Position numbers and translations under genes: made by a program. This document shows, piece after piece, positions 1 through 9,000 of a stretch of DNA of 64,000 bases. The stretch spans positions 124,001 through 188,000 of the forward strand of contig NZ_BMTW01000014.1 of assembly GCF_014649875.1 (NCBI RefSeq), given 5' to 3'. Within the stretch, counting starts at the first letter, position 1. Each line of letters opens with the position of its first letter. Source of the stretch: Streptomyces rubiginosohelvolus (GTDB taxonomy: Bacteria; Actinomycetota; Actinomycetes; Streptomycetales; Streptomycetaceae). The notes under the pieces were generated by a model that worked only from the letters and a program-made list of their open reading frames with translations, did no database searches and was not told where the DNA came from.

Positions 1-441
1 TGGCCGAACGGAATCGGCCTTAAGGTGACGGAGCGAAAGCCGGTCCTTCTGGTCGAAAAGGGCGGGAAGTTCGTGGAAGTGGACGCCAAGGGCGTGCGCT
101 TCGCCACCGTGGACCGGGCGCCGAAGGGCGTGCCCCTGCTGGAGCTGAAGCCCGAACCGTCCGCGAGCCTCCGCCGCTTCGGCGGTGACCGTCTGTTGCG
201 GGAGGCGGTGCGGGTCACCGGCGACCTTCCGGCGGCGGTCGCCAAGGATACCGAGGTCGTCCGGGTCACCTCGTTCGACGCGATCTCCCTGCGGCTCACC
301 CGGGACCGCGAGGTGATCTGGGGCAGCGGCGAGGACGGCGCGGCGAAGGCACTCATCCTCTCCGCGCTCATGAAGGCTGAGCCCAAAGCGGGACAGTTCG
401 ACGTTACCGCTCCCACCGCCCCGGCGGTATCGGGCAGTTGA
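1..441 (+). CDS. ftsQ: Cell division protein FtsQ, C-terminal part (5' end outside window)
   Basis: The reading frame is open from the first base, so this is the 3' part of a gene that begins upstream; the GTG at 25 is an internal codon. The 146 visible residues start with the motif WPNGIGLKVTERKP and match the periplasmic beta/POTRA-type end of FtsQ, a bitopic membrane protein of the divisome that bridges FtsB/FtsL and the septal synthase. The position directly before ftsZ is the standard actinobacterial dcw order and is the strongest support for the name. The last 20 or so residues are Ala/Pro/Thr-rich. The N-terminal cytoplasmic tail and membrane helix are not visible. Confidence 0.9.
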   Translation, partial: WPNGIGLKVTERKPVLLVEKGGKFVEVDAKGVRFATVDRAPKGVPLLELKPEPSASLRRFGGDRLLREAVRVTGDLPAAVAKDTEVVRVTSFDAISLRLTRDREVIWGSGEDGAAKALILSALMKAEPKAGQFDVTAPTAPAVSGS

Positions 442-717
442 CGGGCATTTGTGCTGGCCAGCCCCCTGGTTGGTCAGCGCTACGGGTGATCACATAGGGT
501 GAAAAGAAAAACGGGAGGTTCGGCGTGTTCGTTGAACGTGCGCCACTTGTCGACTTAGTGTCCTGTTCGGAAGAGTCCAGGAAGCAGACACACTGGTAAC
601 CCTAAACTTGAACGTTAGGGTTTGGGTCGGCGTTCGGACCGTCCCCATCGACATCAGTCGTCGCCGCGGGGCCACCGCAGAGCGACGACACGTAACTCGA
701 GGCGAGAGGCCTTCGAC
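442..717 (+). promoter_or_regulatory. ftsQ-ftsZ intergenic region with ftsZ promoters and an 8-bp inverted repeat
   Basis: These 276 bp carry no gene. Streptomyces ftsZ is known to be transcribed from several promoters in this interval, one of them sporulation-linked; I did not map them. The clear structure is AACCCTAA at 598-605 and its exact inverse TTAGGGTT at 615-622, separated by 9 nt, about 95 bp before the ftsZ start. A ribosome binding site GGCGAGAGG lies just before the GTG at 718. Confidence 0.55.
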
Positions 718-1941
718 GTGGCAGCACCGCAGAACTACCTCGCAGTCATCAAGGTCATCGGTGTCGGCGGCGGTGGTGTCAATGCCATCAACCGAATGAT
801 CGAGGTCGGCCTCAAGGGCGTCGAGTTCATCGCGATCAACACGGACGCACAGGCCCTGTTGATGAGCGACGCCGACGTCAAGCTCGACGTCGGCCGCGAA
901 CTCACCCGGGGCCTCGGCGCCGGGGCGAACCCGGCCGTCGGTCGTAAGGCGGCAGAGGACCACCGTGAGGAGATCGAGGAGGTCCTCAAGGGGGCCGACA
1001 TGGTCTTCGTCACCGCCGGCGAAGGCGGCGGCACCGGCACCGGCGGCGCACCCGTCGTCGCCAACATCGCGCGCTCGCTGGGCGCCCTGACGATCGGCGT
1101 GGTCACCCGCCCGTTCACCTTCGAGGGCCGGCGGCGCGCGAACCAGGCGGAGGACGGCATCGCCGAGCTCCGCGAAGAGGTCGACACCCTCATCGTCATC
1201 CCCAACGACCGCCTGCTGTCCATCTCGGACCGTCAGGTCAGCGTGCTCGACGCGTTCAAGTCGGCCGACCAGGTGCTGCTCTCGGGTGTCCAGGGCATCA
1301 CCGACCTCATCACCACCCCGGGCCTGATCAACCTCGACTTCGCCGACGTCAAGTCGGTCATGTCCGAGGCCGGATCGGCGCTCATGGGCATCGGCTCGGC
1401 GCGCGGCGACGACCGCGCGGTGGCGGCGGCGGAGATGGCGATCTCCTCGCCCCTCCTGGAAGCCTCCATCGACGGCGCCCGCGGGGTCCTGCTCTCCATC
1501 TCCGGCGGCAGCGACCTCGGTCTCTTCGAGATCAACGAGGCCGCGCAGCTGGTGAGCGAGGCGGCCCACCCCGAGGCCAACATCATCTTCGGCGCCGTCA
1601 TCGACGACGCCCTGGGCGACGAGGTCCGGGTCACCGTGATCGCCGCGGGCTTCGACGGCGGACAGCCGCCGGCCCGCCGGGAGAACGTCCTCGGTGCGAA
1701 CAGCACCAAGCGCGAGGAGCCGGCCGCCCCGGCCAGGTCCGCCCCCGAGGCCGCGCGCCCGTCCGGCGGACTCGGTTCCGTACCCCCGCGCGAGGAGAGC
1801 CCGGCCCCGGCCGAGCCCGCCCCCGCGTCGGCTTCGAGCGAGAGCGCGCTGCCGCCCGTCTCTCCGCCGCACGTCCCGCCGGCCCGTCCCTACCAGGACA
1901 CCCAGGCCGAAGAGCTGGACGTACCGGACTTCTTGAAGTGA
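718..1941 (+). CDS. ftsZ: Cell division GTPase FtsZ
   Basis: Tubulin homologue that polymerises into the cytokinetic ring; in Streptomyces it is needed for vegetative cross-walls and sporulation septa. The 407-residue protein has the nucleotide-binding loop GVGGGGVNA (about 15-23), the tubulin signature GEGGGTGTGG (about 101-110) and the synergy loop NLDFADV (about 205-211). An Ala/Pro-rich linker follows from about 320, and the protein ends in the conserved tail DVPDFLK, the docking peptide for partners such as SepF. An upstream in-frame extension is open to 622, but GTG 718 has the ribosome binding site and gives the family N-terminus MAAPQNYLAVIKV. The stop overlaps the start of pgeF by four bases (GTGA), so the two are translationally coupled. 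Confidence 0.98.
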   Translation: MAAPQNYLAVIKVIGVGGGGVNAINRMIEVGLKGVEFIAINTDAQALLMSDADVKLDVGRELTRGLGAGANPAVGRKAAEDHREEIEEVLKGADMVFVTAGEGGGTGTGGAPVVANIARSLGALTIGVVTRPFTFEGRRRANQAEDGIAELREEVDTLIVIPNDRLLSISDRQVSVLDAFKSADQVLLSGVQGITDLITTPGLINLDFADVKSVMSEAGSALMGIGSARGDDRAVAAAEMAISSPLLEASIDGARGVLLSISGGSDLGLFEINEAAQLVSEAAHPEANIIFGAVIDDALGDEVRVTVIAAGFDGGQPPARRENVLGANSTKREEPAAPARSAPEAARPSGGLGSVPPREESPAPAEPAPASASSESALPPVSPPHVPPARPYQDTQAEELDVPDFLK

Positions 1942-2681
1942 TAGATCAGCACCTGGCGGCAACCGTCACGGGCAGCGCTCACTTCGCCTTCACCGACCGG
2001 TGGGGCGGAGTGAGCGCCGCTCCGTACGGCGAACTCAACCTCGGCGGCGCGGTCGGAGACGACCCCGCCGCCGTCGGCGCGAACCGGGAGCGTGCCGCGC
2101 GCGATCTCGGTATCGACCCGGCGCTCGTCGTCTGGATGAACCAGGTGCACGGCCGGGACGTCGCGGTGGTGGACGGACCCTGGGGTGCGGGCGTGGAGAT
2201 TCCGGCCGTGGACGCGGTGGTGACCGCCCGGCGCGGGCTGCCGCTCGCGGTCCTCACCGCCGACTGCACCCCCGTCCTGCTCGCCGACCCGGTCGCCGGA
2301 GTCGTCGGGGCGGCGCACGCCGGGCGGCCGGGACTGGTCGCCGGAGTCGTTCCGGCGGCGGTCGAGGCCATGGCCGCACTCGGCGCACACCCCTCCCGGA
2401 TCATCGCGCACACCGGACCGGCCGTCTGCGGACGGTGCTACGAAGTGCCGGAGGTGATGCGGGCCGAGGTCGCCGAGACCGTCCCCGGCACCTGGTCCGA
2501 AACCAGCTGGGGAACCCCGGCGGTGGACGTCACCGGCGGAGTCCACGCCCAGCTCGCCGCCCTCGGCGTGACGGACCGGCACTCCTCGCCGTACTGCACC
2601 CGGGAATCGGGCGACCACTTCTCGTACCGCCGCGACCGCACCACCGGGCGGCTCGCCGGATATGTCTGGTTGGACGGATAG
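1938..2681 (+). CDS. pgeF: Peptidoglycan editing factor PgeF (YfiH/YlmD, DUF152, laccase-like domain)
   Basis: 247-residue member of the DUF152 family. In E. coli the homologue YfiH helps keep misincorporated amino acids out of peptidoglycan; older annotations call it polyphenol oxidase. The metal triad His-Cys-His is visible: H71 in NQVHGRD, C110 in TADCTP and H127 in AAHAGR, followed by the usual TGPAVCGRCYEV and YCTRESGDHFSYRRD blocks. The GTG start sits inside the ftsZ stop codon. The position between ftsZ and yggS is conserved in actinobacteria and Firmicutes (ylmD), which fits a cell-wall role. The biochemical activity of the actinobacterial protein is inferred. Confidence 0.93.
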   Translation: MIDQHLAATVTGSAHFAFTDRWGGVSAAPYGELNLGGAVGDDPAAVGANRERAARDLGIDPALVVWMNQVHGRDVAVVDGPWGAGVEIPAVDAVVTARRGLPLAVLTADCTPVLLADPVAGVVGAAHAGRPGLVAGVVPAAVEAMAALGAHPSRIIAHTGPAVCGRCYEVPEVMRAEVAETVPGTWSETSWGTPAVDVTGGVHAQLAALGVTDRHSSPYCTRESGDHFSYRRDRTTGRLAGYVWLDG

Positions 2682-2684
2682 GGC

Positions 2685-3404
2685 ATGACGGACCGTAAGG
2701 CAGAACTCGCGGCGAATCTCGCACAGGTGGAGGAAAGGATCGTCTCCGCCTGTGCCGCCGCGGGGCGCAAGCGGGAGGAAGTGACCCTGGTCGTGGTCAC
2801 CAAGACCTACCCCGCGAGCGATGTGCGGATCCTGCATCAGCTCGGCGTGCGCCATGTCGCGGAGAATCGTGACCAGGACGCCGCCCCCAAGGCCACCGCT
2901 TGTGCGGATCTTTCGCTGACATGGCACTTTGTCGGACAATTGCAGACGAACAAGGTTCGCTCCGTGACCAGTTATGCCGATGTGGTGCAGTCGGTGGACC
3001 GCGCCAAGCTGGTCACCGCCCTCTCCGCCGCCGCGGTGCGCGGGGATCGTGAACTCGGCTGTCTGATCCAGGTCGCCCTGGACGCGGAGAGCGGCGAGCG
3101 CGGTGAGCGCGGCGGCGTCGCGCCTGACGGGGTCGAGGAGTTGGCGGCCGCGGTCGACGCGGCTCCCGGACTCCGGCTCGACGGGCTGATGACCGTCGCG
3201 CCGCTGGCCGGGGAGTACGCCGGCCGGCAACGGGCCGCGTTCGACCGGTTGATGGAAATCTCATCCCGCCTGCGCGCCGGTCATCCGGCTGCGAACATGG
3301 TCTCCGCAGGTATGAGCGGGGACCTGGAGGACGCGGTGGCGGCCGGAGCGACACATGTACGCGTCGGTACGGCGGTACTCGGAGTCCGACCCCGGCTCGG
3401 GTAA
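2685..3404 (+). CDS. yggS: YggS/YlmE-family pyridoxal 5'-phosphate homeostasis protein
   Basis: 239-residue single-domain fold III (alanine-racemase-like barrel) PLP protein, not a racemase. The PLP-binding lysine is K40 in VVVTKTYP, and the family motif HFVGQLQTNKV follows. The C-terminal stretch SAGMSGDLEDAV and VRVGTAVLG is the phosphate-binding region. Members buffer free PLP and affect amino and keto acid balance. The ATG at 2685 lies three bases after the pgeF stop, with GGATAGGG in front as ribosome binding site. In the ylm cluster it travels with sepF and divIVA, but a direct division role is not established. Confidence 0.93.
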   Translation: MTDRKAELAANLAQVEERIVSACAAAGRKREEVTLVVVTKTYPASDVRILHQLGVRHVAENRDQDAAPKATACADLSLTWHFVGQLQTNKVRSVTSYADVVQSVDRAKLVTALSAAAVRGDRELGCLIQVALDAESGERGERGGVAPDGVEELAAAVDAAPGLRLDGLMTVAPLAGEYAGRQRAAFDRLMEISSRLRAGHPAANMVSAGMSGDLEDAVAAGATHVRVGTAVLGVRPRLG

Positions 3405-3529
3405 CGTCGCGAAGCAAGTCGGACCACAGCAGAAAATATGGTCATTCCCACTTCTAGCGGGCAGGCCACAGTGGATCGCTGGCACTTGGTGACGAATGCC
3501 GATCCACCACAGAGCGGAGGACTCGGAGC

Positions 3530-4171
3530 ATGGCCGGCGCGATGCGCAAGATGGCGGTCTACCTCGGCCTCGTGGAGGACGATGGGTACGACGGCCCGGG
3601 GTTCGACCCCGATGACGAATTCGAACCTGAGCCGGAGCCCGAGCGCGACCGGCGGCGGCACCAGCCCCCGCACCAGGTGGAGCGGGAACGGGAGCGCGAC
3701 CGAGAGCGTGAGCGCGAAAGGGACGAACCGGTACGAGTGGTACAACCACCCGCCCAGCGAGAGCCGGTTCAGCTCCCACCGGAAAGCGTGCGACCCGCCC
3801 GGATCGCACCCGTGGCATCCATCACACCTGAACGTCCGAACATGGAGAAGAACGCACCGGTGATCATGCCCAAGGTCGTGTCCGAGCGGGAGCCGTACCG
3901 CATCACCACGCTGCACCCCAGGACCTACAACGAGGCCCGTACCATCGGGGAACACTTCCGTGAGGGCACTCCGGTGATCATGAATCTCACGGAGATGGAC
4001 GATACGGACGCGAAGCGACTTGTCGACTTTGCCGCGGGACTCGTCTTCGGTCTCCATGGCAGCATTGAACGCGTGACGCAGAAGGTGTTCCTGTTGTCGC
4101 CTGCTAACGTCGATGTCACGGCGGAGGACAAGGCCCGCATCGCAGAGGGCGGATTCTTCAACCAGAGCTGA
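3530..4171 (+). CDS. sepF: Cell division protein SepF (FtsZ membrane anchor)
   Basis: 213 residues. SepF ties FtsZ to the membrane and organises septal FtsZ bundles; actinobacteria lack FtsA, so it is the main anchor. Residues 1-12 (MAGAMRKMAVYLG) form the expected amphipathic membrane-targeting helix. About 13-85 is an acidic then strongly mixed-charge, low-complexity linker made of repeated Glu/Arg/Asp. About 95-213 is the conserved DUF552 core that dimerises and binds the FtsZ tail. The start is fixed by GCGGAGGA about nine bases upstream. The 125-bp gap after yggS may hold its own promoter. Confidence 0.95.
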   Translation: MAGAMRKMAVYLGLVEDDGYDGPGFDPDDEFEPEPEPERDRRRHQPPHQVERERERDRERERERDEPVRVVQPPAQREPVQLPPESVRPARIAPVASITPERPNMEKNAPVIMPKVVSEREPYRITTLHPRTYNEARTIGEHFREGTPVIMNLTEMDDTDAKRLVDFAAGLVFGLHGSIERVTQKVFLLSPANVDVTAEDKARIAEGGFFNQS

Positions 4172-4262
4172 GAACACGACACCGGGAACGACCCGGCCGA
4201 GAGGCCGGTGCCGGCCGCGAGGCCGGAGCTGACGAGAGCCAGGGGAGAGGGAAGCGCGAGAC

Positions 4263-4547
4263 ATGGGCGTCGCACTGGATGTGGTCTATATCGCGCTGAT
4301 GTGTTTCCTCATCGTGCTGATCTTCCGGCTGGTCATGGACTATGTCTTCCAGTTCGCACGTTCATGGCAACCCGGCAAGGCGATGGTGGTCGTACTTGAG
4401 GCCACCTACACTGTCACCGATCCACCGCTCAAGCTTCTGCGGCGGTTCATTCCGCCGCTGCGTCTCGGGGGCGTGGCACTCGACCTGTCCTTCTTCGTTC
4501 TGATGATCATCGTCTACATCCTGATCAGCGTTGTGATCAGGTTGTGA
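4263..4547 (+). CDS. YggT family small integral membrane protein
   Basis: 94 residues with two hydrophobic segments (about 4-25 and 70-93) flanking a loop with the YggT hallmark TDPPLKLLRRFIPPLRLGGVALDLS. YggT proteins sit in dcw/ylm clusters (ylmG in Firmicutes) and are linked to membrane and division organisation; the molecular function is not known. A purine-rich GGGGAGAGGG lies upstream of the ATG. It lies between sepF and divIVA with gaps of 91 and 49 bp, so it is probably co-transcribed with both. Confidence 0.92.
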   Translation: MGVALDVVYIALMCFLIVLIFRLVMDYVFQFARSWQPGKAMVVVLEATYTVTDPPLKLLRRFIPPLRLGGVALDLSFFVLMIIVYILISVVIRL

Positions 4548-4596
4548 GCGATACGGTCTTGCCGACTGCCGACGACTACGTAGAGGTGAAGAAGAG

Positions 4597-5742
4597 ATGC
4601 CGTTGACCCCCGAGGACGTGCGGAACAAGCAGTTCACGACCGTCCGCCTCCGAGAAGGCTATGACGAGGACGAGGTCGATGCCTTTCTCGACGAGGTCGA
4701 ATCGGAGCTGACCCGTCTGCTCCGTGAGAACGAGGACCTGCGCGCCAAACTGGCCGCTGCGACGCGCGCCGCCGCGCAGAACCAGCAGCAGCAACAGCAG
4801 CAGGGTATGCGCAAGCCCCCGGAGCAGCAGGACCGCCCCGGTGCGCCCGTTCCCGCCGCCATATCTGGACCGCCGCAGCAGCAGCCCCCGCAGATGGGTC
4901 CGCCCCAGCTGCCCGGTGGTGCGCCGCAGCTGCCCGCAGGTCCCAGTGGCCACGGCCCCCAGGGTGGCCACGGTCCCGGTCCGCAGGGCCCGCACGGCCC
5001 CGGCCCGATGCAGGGCGGTCCCATGGGTGGCCCGATGGGCGGCCCCATGGGTCAGCACCCCCAGCAGCAGATGCAGCAGATGCAGCCGCCGCAGATGCAG
5101 CAGCAGGGGCAGGGCCCCGGTGGCGACAGCGCCGCCCGTGTCCTCTCGCTCGCGCAGCAGACCGCCGACCAGGCGATCGCGGAGGCCCGTTCCGAGGCCA
5201 ACAAGATCGTCGGCGAGGCGCGCAGCCGTGCCGAGGGCCTGGAGCGCGACGCGCGCGCCAAGGCCGACGCCCTGGAGCGGGACGCGCAGGAGAAGCACCG
5301 CGTGGCGATGGGCTCGCTGGAGTCGGCCCGCGCGACGCTGGAGCGCAAGGTCGAGGACCTGCGTGGCTTCGAGCGCGAGTACCGTACGCGGCTGAAGTCC
5401 TACCTGGAGAGCCAGCTGCGCCAGCTGGAGACCCAGGCGGACGACTCGCTCGCCCCGCCGCGGACGCCGGCCGCCGCTTCGCTGCCGCCGTCCCCCTCGC
5501 TGGCTCCGGCCGGTGCGGGTGCGATGGGTCACTCCATGGGCGGCTCCACCCACGGTGGCCATGGCGGCCAGCAGATGGGTGGCGGTCAGTCGATGGGCAG
5601 CGGACCGTCCTACGGTGGCCAGCAGCAGATGTCGCCGGCCATGACGCAGCCGATGGCGCCGGTGCGGCCGCAGGCGCCGCAGCCGATGCAGCAGGCTCCT
5701 TCGCCGATGCGTGGGTTCCTGATCGACGAGGACGACAACTGA
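4597..5742 (+). CDS. divIVA: Polar growth determinant DivIVA (Wag31)
   Basis: 381 residues; essential coiled-coil scaffold that marks hyphal tips and recruits the polarisome in Streptomyces. N-terminal membrane-binding domain about 1-50 (PLTPEDVRNKQF, LREGYDEDEVDAFLDEVE). Then a long linker about 63-175, extremely rich in Gln, Pro, Gly, His and Met, with runs of Gln and repeated GPMGG units. The second coiled coil runs about 180-285. The tail is Gly/Met/Gln-rich and ends in FLIDEDDN. Streptomyces DivIVA is longer than Bacillus DivIVA because of this linker and tail, so the repeats are normal here. GAGGTGAAGAAGAG precedes the ATG. Confidence 0.96.
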   Translation: MPLTPEDVRNKQFTTVRLREGYDEDEVDAFLDEVESELTRLLRENEDLRAKLAAATRAAAQNQQQQQQQGMRKPPEQQDRPGAPVPAAISGPPQQQPPQMGPPQLPGGAPQLPAGPSGHGPQGGHGPGPQGPHGPGPMQGGPMGGPMGGPMGQHPQQQMQQMQPPQMQQQGQGPGGDSAARVLSLAQQTADQAIAEARSEANKIVGEARSRAEGLERDARAKADALERDAQEKHRVAMGSLESARATLERKVEDLRGFEREYRTRLKSYLESQLRQLETQADDSLAPPRTPAAASLPPSPSLAPAGAGAMGHSMGGSTHGGHGGQQMGGGQSMGSGPSYGGQQQMSPAMTQPMAPVRPQAPQPMQQAPSPMRGFLIDEDDN

Positions 5743-5783
5743 TCGGTGCGCGCTCGTTGAGCGCGTAGCCGTCGGCAGGCTGA

Positions 5784-5820
5784 GGGCCGGGCCCCGGGAT
5801 TTCCCGGGGCCCGGCCCTTT
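5784..5820 (+). terminator. Rho-independent type terminator after divIVA
   Basis: A 15-bp perfect GC stem, 5784-5798 paired with 5803-5817, closes a 4-nt loop (ATTT) and is followed by TTT. It lies 42 bp after the divIVA stop and ends the division cluster. Confidence 0.9.
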
Positions 5821-5848
5821 GCCGTGGGCGGGGGCCCGGGCCCCTTTG

Positions 5849-6013
5849 CCCTCAAGCGCCGGGCGGGCTGGGTTTCGGGGCTCCGCCCCGGACCCCGCTC
5901 CTCAAACGCCGGAGGGGCTGAAAATGCCCGGCCTCGGCTTCTCGGGTGCGGGAGGGTACATCCAGCCCGTCCGGCGATTGAGGACATCTTTGAGCCCCGC
6001 CGGCGATTGAGGC
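5849..6013. repeat. Streptomyces intergenic palindromic repeat cluster
   Basis: Four related units of about 20 bp fill this gene-free gap: CTCAAGCGCCGGGCGGGCTG, CTCAAACGCCGGAGGGGCTG, then two in the opposite orientation, AGCCCGTCCGGCGATTGAGG and AGCCCCGCCGGCGATTGAGG. A 44-bp block at 5876-5919 recurs at 27739-27782 with one visible difference, and a related inverted pair lies at 49653-49787. Such units are common between Streptomyces genes and can fold into cruciforms; I see no coding potential. Confidence 0.75.
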
Positions 6014-6024
6014 GCGGGGATGCG

Positions 6025-6060
6025 GAAGGGCCCGCCGGAATTCTTCCCGGCGGGCCCTTC
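6025..6060 (-). terminator. Terminator after ileS
   Basis: Perfect 14-bp inverted repeat, 6025-6038 with 6047-6060 (arm GAAGGGCCCGCCGG), around an 8-nt loop, 20 bp beyond the ileS stop codon on the minus strand. Confidence 0.85.
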
Positions 6061-6079
6061 CCCTTGGTGCGGGCTACCC

Positions 6080-9000
6080 CTACCGCTTGCGCAGGCGGAA
6101 CGTCAGCCCCAGGCCCTCGTCCTCGAACGGGGTGCCGTACGTCTCGTCCGCCTCGCCCTCCGCGTAGTCCACGGCCAGGACCTCCTCGGAGATCAGGGGG
6201 GCGTGCTCCGTGAGGGCCTCCGCCGTTGCGGGGGACGTCGTCGTCCAGCGGACGGCGATGCGGTCCGCCACGTCCAGGCCGCTGTTCTTGCGGGCCTCCT
6301 GGATCAGGCGGATCGCGTCACGGGCCAGGCCCGCCCGGCGCAGCTCGGGAGTGATCTCCAGGTCCAGGGCCACCGTCGCGCCCGAGTCCGACGCGACCGA
6401 CCAGCCTTCGCGCGGGGTCTCCGTGATGATCACCTCGTCGGGGGAGAGCGTGATCCGCTCGCCCTCCACCTCCACCGACGCCGTGCCTTCGCGCAGGGCG
6501 AGGGAGAGCGCGGCCGCGTCCGCGTTCGCGACCGCCTTGGCCACCGCCTGCACGCCCTTGCCGAACCGCTTGCCCAGCGCCCGGAAGTTCGCCTTCGCCG
6601 TCGTGTCGACCAGCGAGCCGCCCACCTCGGAGAGCGAGGCCAGCGATGTGACGTTCAGCTCTTCCGTGATCTGGGCGCGCAACTCGGGGGAGAGGGCGTC
6701 GAAGCCCGCCGCCGCCACCAGCGCGCGCGACAGCGGCTGGCGCGTCTTCACGCCCGACTCGGCGCGCGTCGCGCGGCCCAGCTCCACCAGGCGGCGCACC
6801 AGCGCCATCTGGGAGGAGAGGGTCGGGTCGATCGCCGAAACCTCCGCCTTGGGCCACGACGCCAGGTGCACCGACTCCGGGGCGTCCGGCGTGACCGGCG
6901 TGATCAGGTCCTGCCACACCCGCTCAGTGATGAACGGGACCAGCGGGGCCATCAGCCGGGTCACCGTCTCGACGACCTCGTGCAGCGTGCGCAGCGCCGC
7001 CTTGTCGCCCTGCCAGAAGCGGCGGCGCGAGCGGCGTACGTACCAGTTGGAGAGGTCGTCCACGAACGCCGAGAGCAGCTTGCCGGCGCGCTGGGTGTCG
7101 TAGCTCTCCATCGCGACGGTCATCTGGTCGACCAGCGCGTTGAGTTCGCTCAGCAGCCAGCGGTCCAGGACCGTGCGGTCCGCCGGGGCCGGGTCGGCCG
7201 CCGACGGGGCCCAGGACGAGGTACGTGCGTACAGGGCCTGGAAAGCCACCGTGTTCCAGTACGTCAGGAGCGTCTTGCGGACGACCTCCTGGATCGTGCC
7301 GTGGCCCACCCGGCGTGCCGCCCAGGGGGAGCCGCCCGCGGCCATGAACCACCGCACCGCGTCCGCCCCGTGCTGGTCCATCAGCGGGATCGGCTGGAGG
7401 ATGTTGCCCAGGTGCTTGGACATCTTGCGGCCGTCCTCGGCGAGGATGTGGCCGAGGCAGACCACGTTCTCGTACGACGACTTGTCGAAGACCAGCGTGC
7501 CGACCGCCATCATCGTGTAGAACCAGCCGCGGGTCTGGTCGATGGCCTCCGAGATGAACTGCGCCGGGTAGCGGCTCTCGAAGATCTCCTTGTTCTTGTA
7601 CGGGTAGCCCCACTGCGCGAACGGCATCGAACCCGAGTCGTACCAGGCGTCGATGACCTCCGGGACGCGGTACGCCTCCAGCTGGCAGTTCTCGTGCGTG
7701 CAGGTGAAGGTGATCTCGTCGATGAACGGGCGGTGGGGGTCCAGGGACGACTGGTCCCGGCCCGTCAGCTCCGTCAGTTCGGCTCGCGAGCCGACGCACG
7801 TCAGGTGGTCGTCCTCGCAGCGCCAGATCGGCAGCGGCGTGCCCCAGTAGCGGTTACGGGACAGCGCCCAGTCGACGTTGTTGTTCAGCCAGTCGCCGAA
7901 GCGGCCGTTCTTGACCGAGTCCGGGAACCAGTTGGTCTTCTCGTTCTCTTCGAGAAGACGGTCCTTGATGGCCGTCGTCCTGATGTACCACGACGGCTGC
8001 GCGTAGTAGAGCAGCGCCGTGTGGCAGCGCCAGCAGTGCGGGTAGCTGTGCTCGTACGGGACATGGCGGAAGAGCTTGCCCCGCGCGTCCAGGTCCGCGG
8101 TGAGCGCTTCGTCGGCCTTCTTGAAGAAGACGCCGCCGACGAGGGGGAGATCCTCTTCGAAGGTCCCGTCCGGGCGGACCGGGTTGACCACCGGGAGGCC
8201 GTACGCACGGCAGACCTGAAGGTCGTCGGCGCCGAACGCGGGGGACTGGTGGACCAGACCCGTACCGTCCTCGGTCGTGACGTACTCGGCGTTGACCACG
8301 TAGTGCGCCTCGGCCGGGAAGTCGACGAGGGTGAAGGGGCGCTCGTAGGCCCAGCGCTCCATCTCCGCGCCGGTGAACGACTGGCCCGTCACCTCCCAGC
8401 CCTCGCCCAGCGCCTTCTCCACCAGCGGCTCGGCGACGACGAGCTTCTCCTCGCCGTCCGTCGCGACGACGTAGCGGACCTCGGGGTGCGCGGCGACCGC
8501 CGTGTTGGAGACCAGGGTCCACGGCGTGGTCGTCCAGACCAGGAGCGCCGCCTCGCCGGCCAGCGGGCCGGAGGTCAGGGGGAAGCGGACGAAGACCGAC
8601 GGGTCGACGACCGTCTCGTAGCCCTGGGCCAGCTCGTGGTCGGACAGGCCCGTGCCGCAGCGGGGGCACCAGGGGGCGACCCGGTGGTCCTGGACCAGCA
8701 GGTCCTTGTTGAAGATCTCCTTGAGCGACCACCACACGGAGTCCACGTACTCCGGGTCCATCGTGCGGTAGGCGTCGTCCAGGTCGACCCAGTAGCCCAT
8801 GCGGGTCGTCAGCTCGGCGAACGCGTCGGTGTGCCGGGTCACCGAGTCACGGCACTTGGCGTTGAACTCGGCGATGCCGAACGCCTCGATGTCCTTCTTG
8901 CCGTTGAAGCCCAGCTCCTTCTCCACCGCGAGCTCGACGGGCAGGCCGTGACAGTCCCAGCCGGCCTTCCGGCCGACGTGGTAGCCCTGCATGGTGCGGA

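Noticed and set aside
4780..5130. Gln and Gly-Pro-Met repeats in divIVA as a possible frameshift or repeat expansion artefact
   Set aside because: The frame is intact and such linkers are normal in Streptomyces DivIVA.
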